From NCBI GenBank assembly GCA_017560945.1, contig JAFZDY010000046.1, positions 1 to 64,000 on the forward strand: a stretch of 64,000 nucleotides of DNA, given 5' to 3'. The notes under the pieces were generated by a model, which was not told the origin of the DNA, ran no database searches, and worked only from the letters and a program-made list of their open reading frames with translations. This DNA is from Bacteroidaceae bacterium (GTDB lineage: Bacteria > Bacteroidota > Bacteroidia > Bacteroidales > Bacteroidaceae). Below, in pieces: positions 63,903 to 64,000 of this stretch. Each line of letters begins with the position of its first letter. The stretch's first letter is position 1. The position numbers were made by a program, and so were the translations under genes.

Positions 63903-64000
63903 ATGGAGAAGGAACAGAAGTTTGAAGATTTGGAAATATTCAAAAAAGCGAGACGACTGTCGAAGGACATCTATTTGGTCACAAATAAGCAACCATTTGC
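63903..64000 (+). CDS. four-helix-bundle (23S rRNA IVS-family) protein, partial
   Basis: The window ends 32 codons into this gene. The visible start MEKEQKFEDLEIFKKARRLS is the typical N-terminus of the IVS four-helix-bundle family (FEDLE-hxKARxLxxxIY). The C-terminal part is outside the window. It follows ftsH after a GATTCAA repeat. It is a relative, not a copy, of the protein at 24707, and like it is next to repeats. Confidence 0.8.
   Translation, partial: MEKEQKFEDLEIFKKARRLSKDIYLVTNKQPF

Overview
The window is chromosomal DNA from a Bacteroidales bacterium (Bacteroidaceae/Prevotellaceae-like). Evidence is the gene order DUF177-rpmF-fabH-era-der, the porQ-cmk-ispH-pfkA cluster, promoters of the Bacteroidetes type (TTTG, about 20 nt, then TAnnTTTG), A-rich leaders in place of strong Shine-Dalgarno sites, a TonB-dependent receptor, and HQLGTP-type histidine kinase and ECF sigma genes. 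It starts in the 3' end of a 5S rRNA (end of an rrn operon) and stops inside a four-helix-bundle gene.

Layout. 0-7 kb: MerR/GyrI-like regulator, orphan histidine kinase, then yceD(DUF177)-rpmF-fabH-era-der. 7-11.4 kb (minus): porQ-cmk-ispH-pfkA and a lone ECF sigma factor. 11.8-17.2 kb: tonB, polyprenyl synthase, tatD, tRNA-Ser(GGA), and an exbB-membrane protein-exbD-exbD operon. 17.4-20.9 kb: M23 peptidase-dxr-rseP. 21.3-28.8 kb: a type I restriction-modification locus (hsdM, hsdS, hsdR) carrying two extra genes. 28.9-31.9 kb: folA, thyA and an rRNA m5C methyltransferase. 32-38.5 kb (minus): an ECF sigma operon, RNase Z, rpsA and a major-facilitator transporter. 38.5-50.7 kb: folB, DUF456, TonB receptor plus lipoprotein, manA, yraN-birA, a small RHH-like gene plus tadA, a zinc peptidase, fur-purA and an AlkD-like protein. 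50.8-53.7 kb: a dipeptidyl-peptidase III-like lipoprotein and an AraC/AT-hook regulator. 53.8-61.1 kb (minus): a leucine/branched-chain operon leuA-[DUF559]-leuC-leuD-leuA2-leuB, headed by a leader-peptide attenuator. 61.4-64 kb: rsfS-ftsH and the start of an IVS-type four-helix-bundle gene.

Most individual genes are ordinary housekeeping genes. The unusual layer is interspersed repeats. At least five unrelated repeat families sit at gene junctions: (A) GGCACGGATTAC palindromes; (B) CCCTCCCTGTGAGGGAGGG hairpins; (C) TCTCCCC...GGGGAGA hairpins; (D) a 9-nt-period CTTTAAGGA tandem; (F) tandem palindromes with an exact 22-nt period. Families B and C occur as head-to-head inverted pairs at leu operon junctions and have been absorbed into the reading frames of LeuC, LeuD and LeuA2. 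One C pair brackets a DUF559 nuclease gene, and a D pair, in inverted orientation, brackets a four-helix-bundle gene inside the hsd operon, with a third D copy in frame inside HsdR. F arrays flank folA. The shared plan, a small nuclease or IVS-type gene between inverted copies of a repeat that also occurs without the gene, is the best candidate for an undescribed mobile system. That interpretation is inference; the repeats and their positions are read directly.
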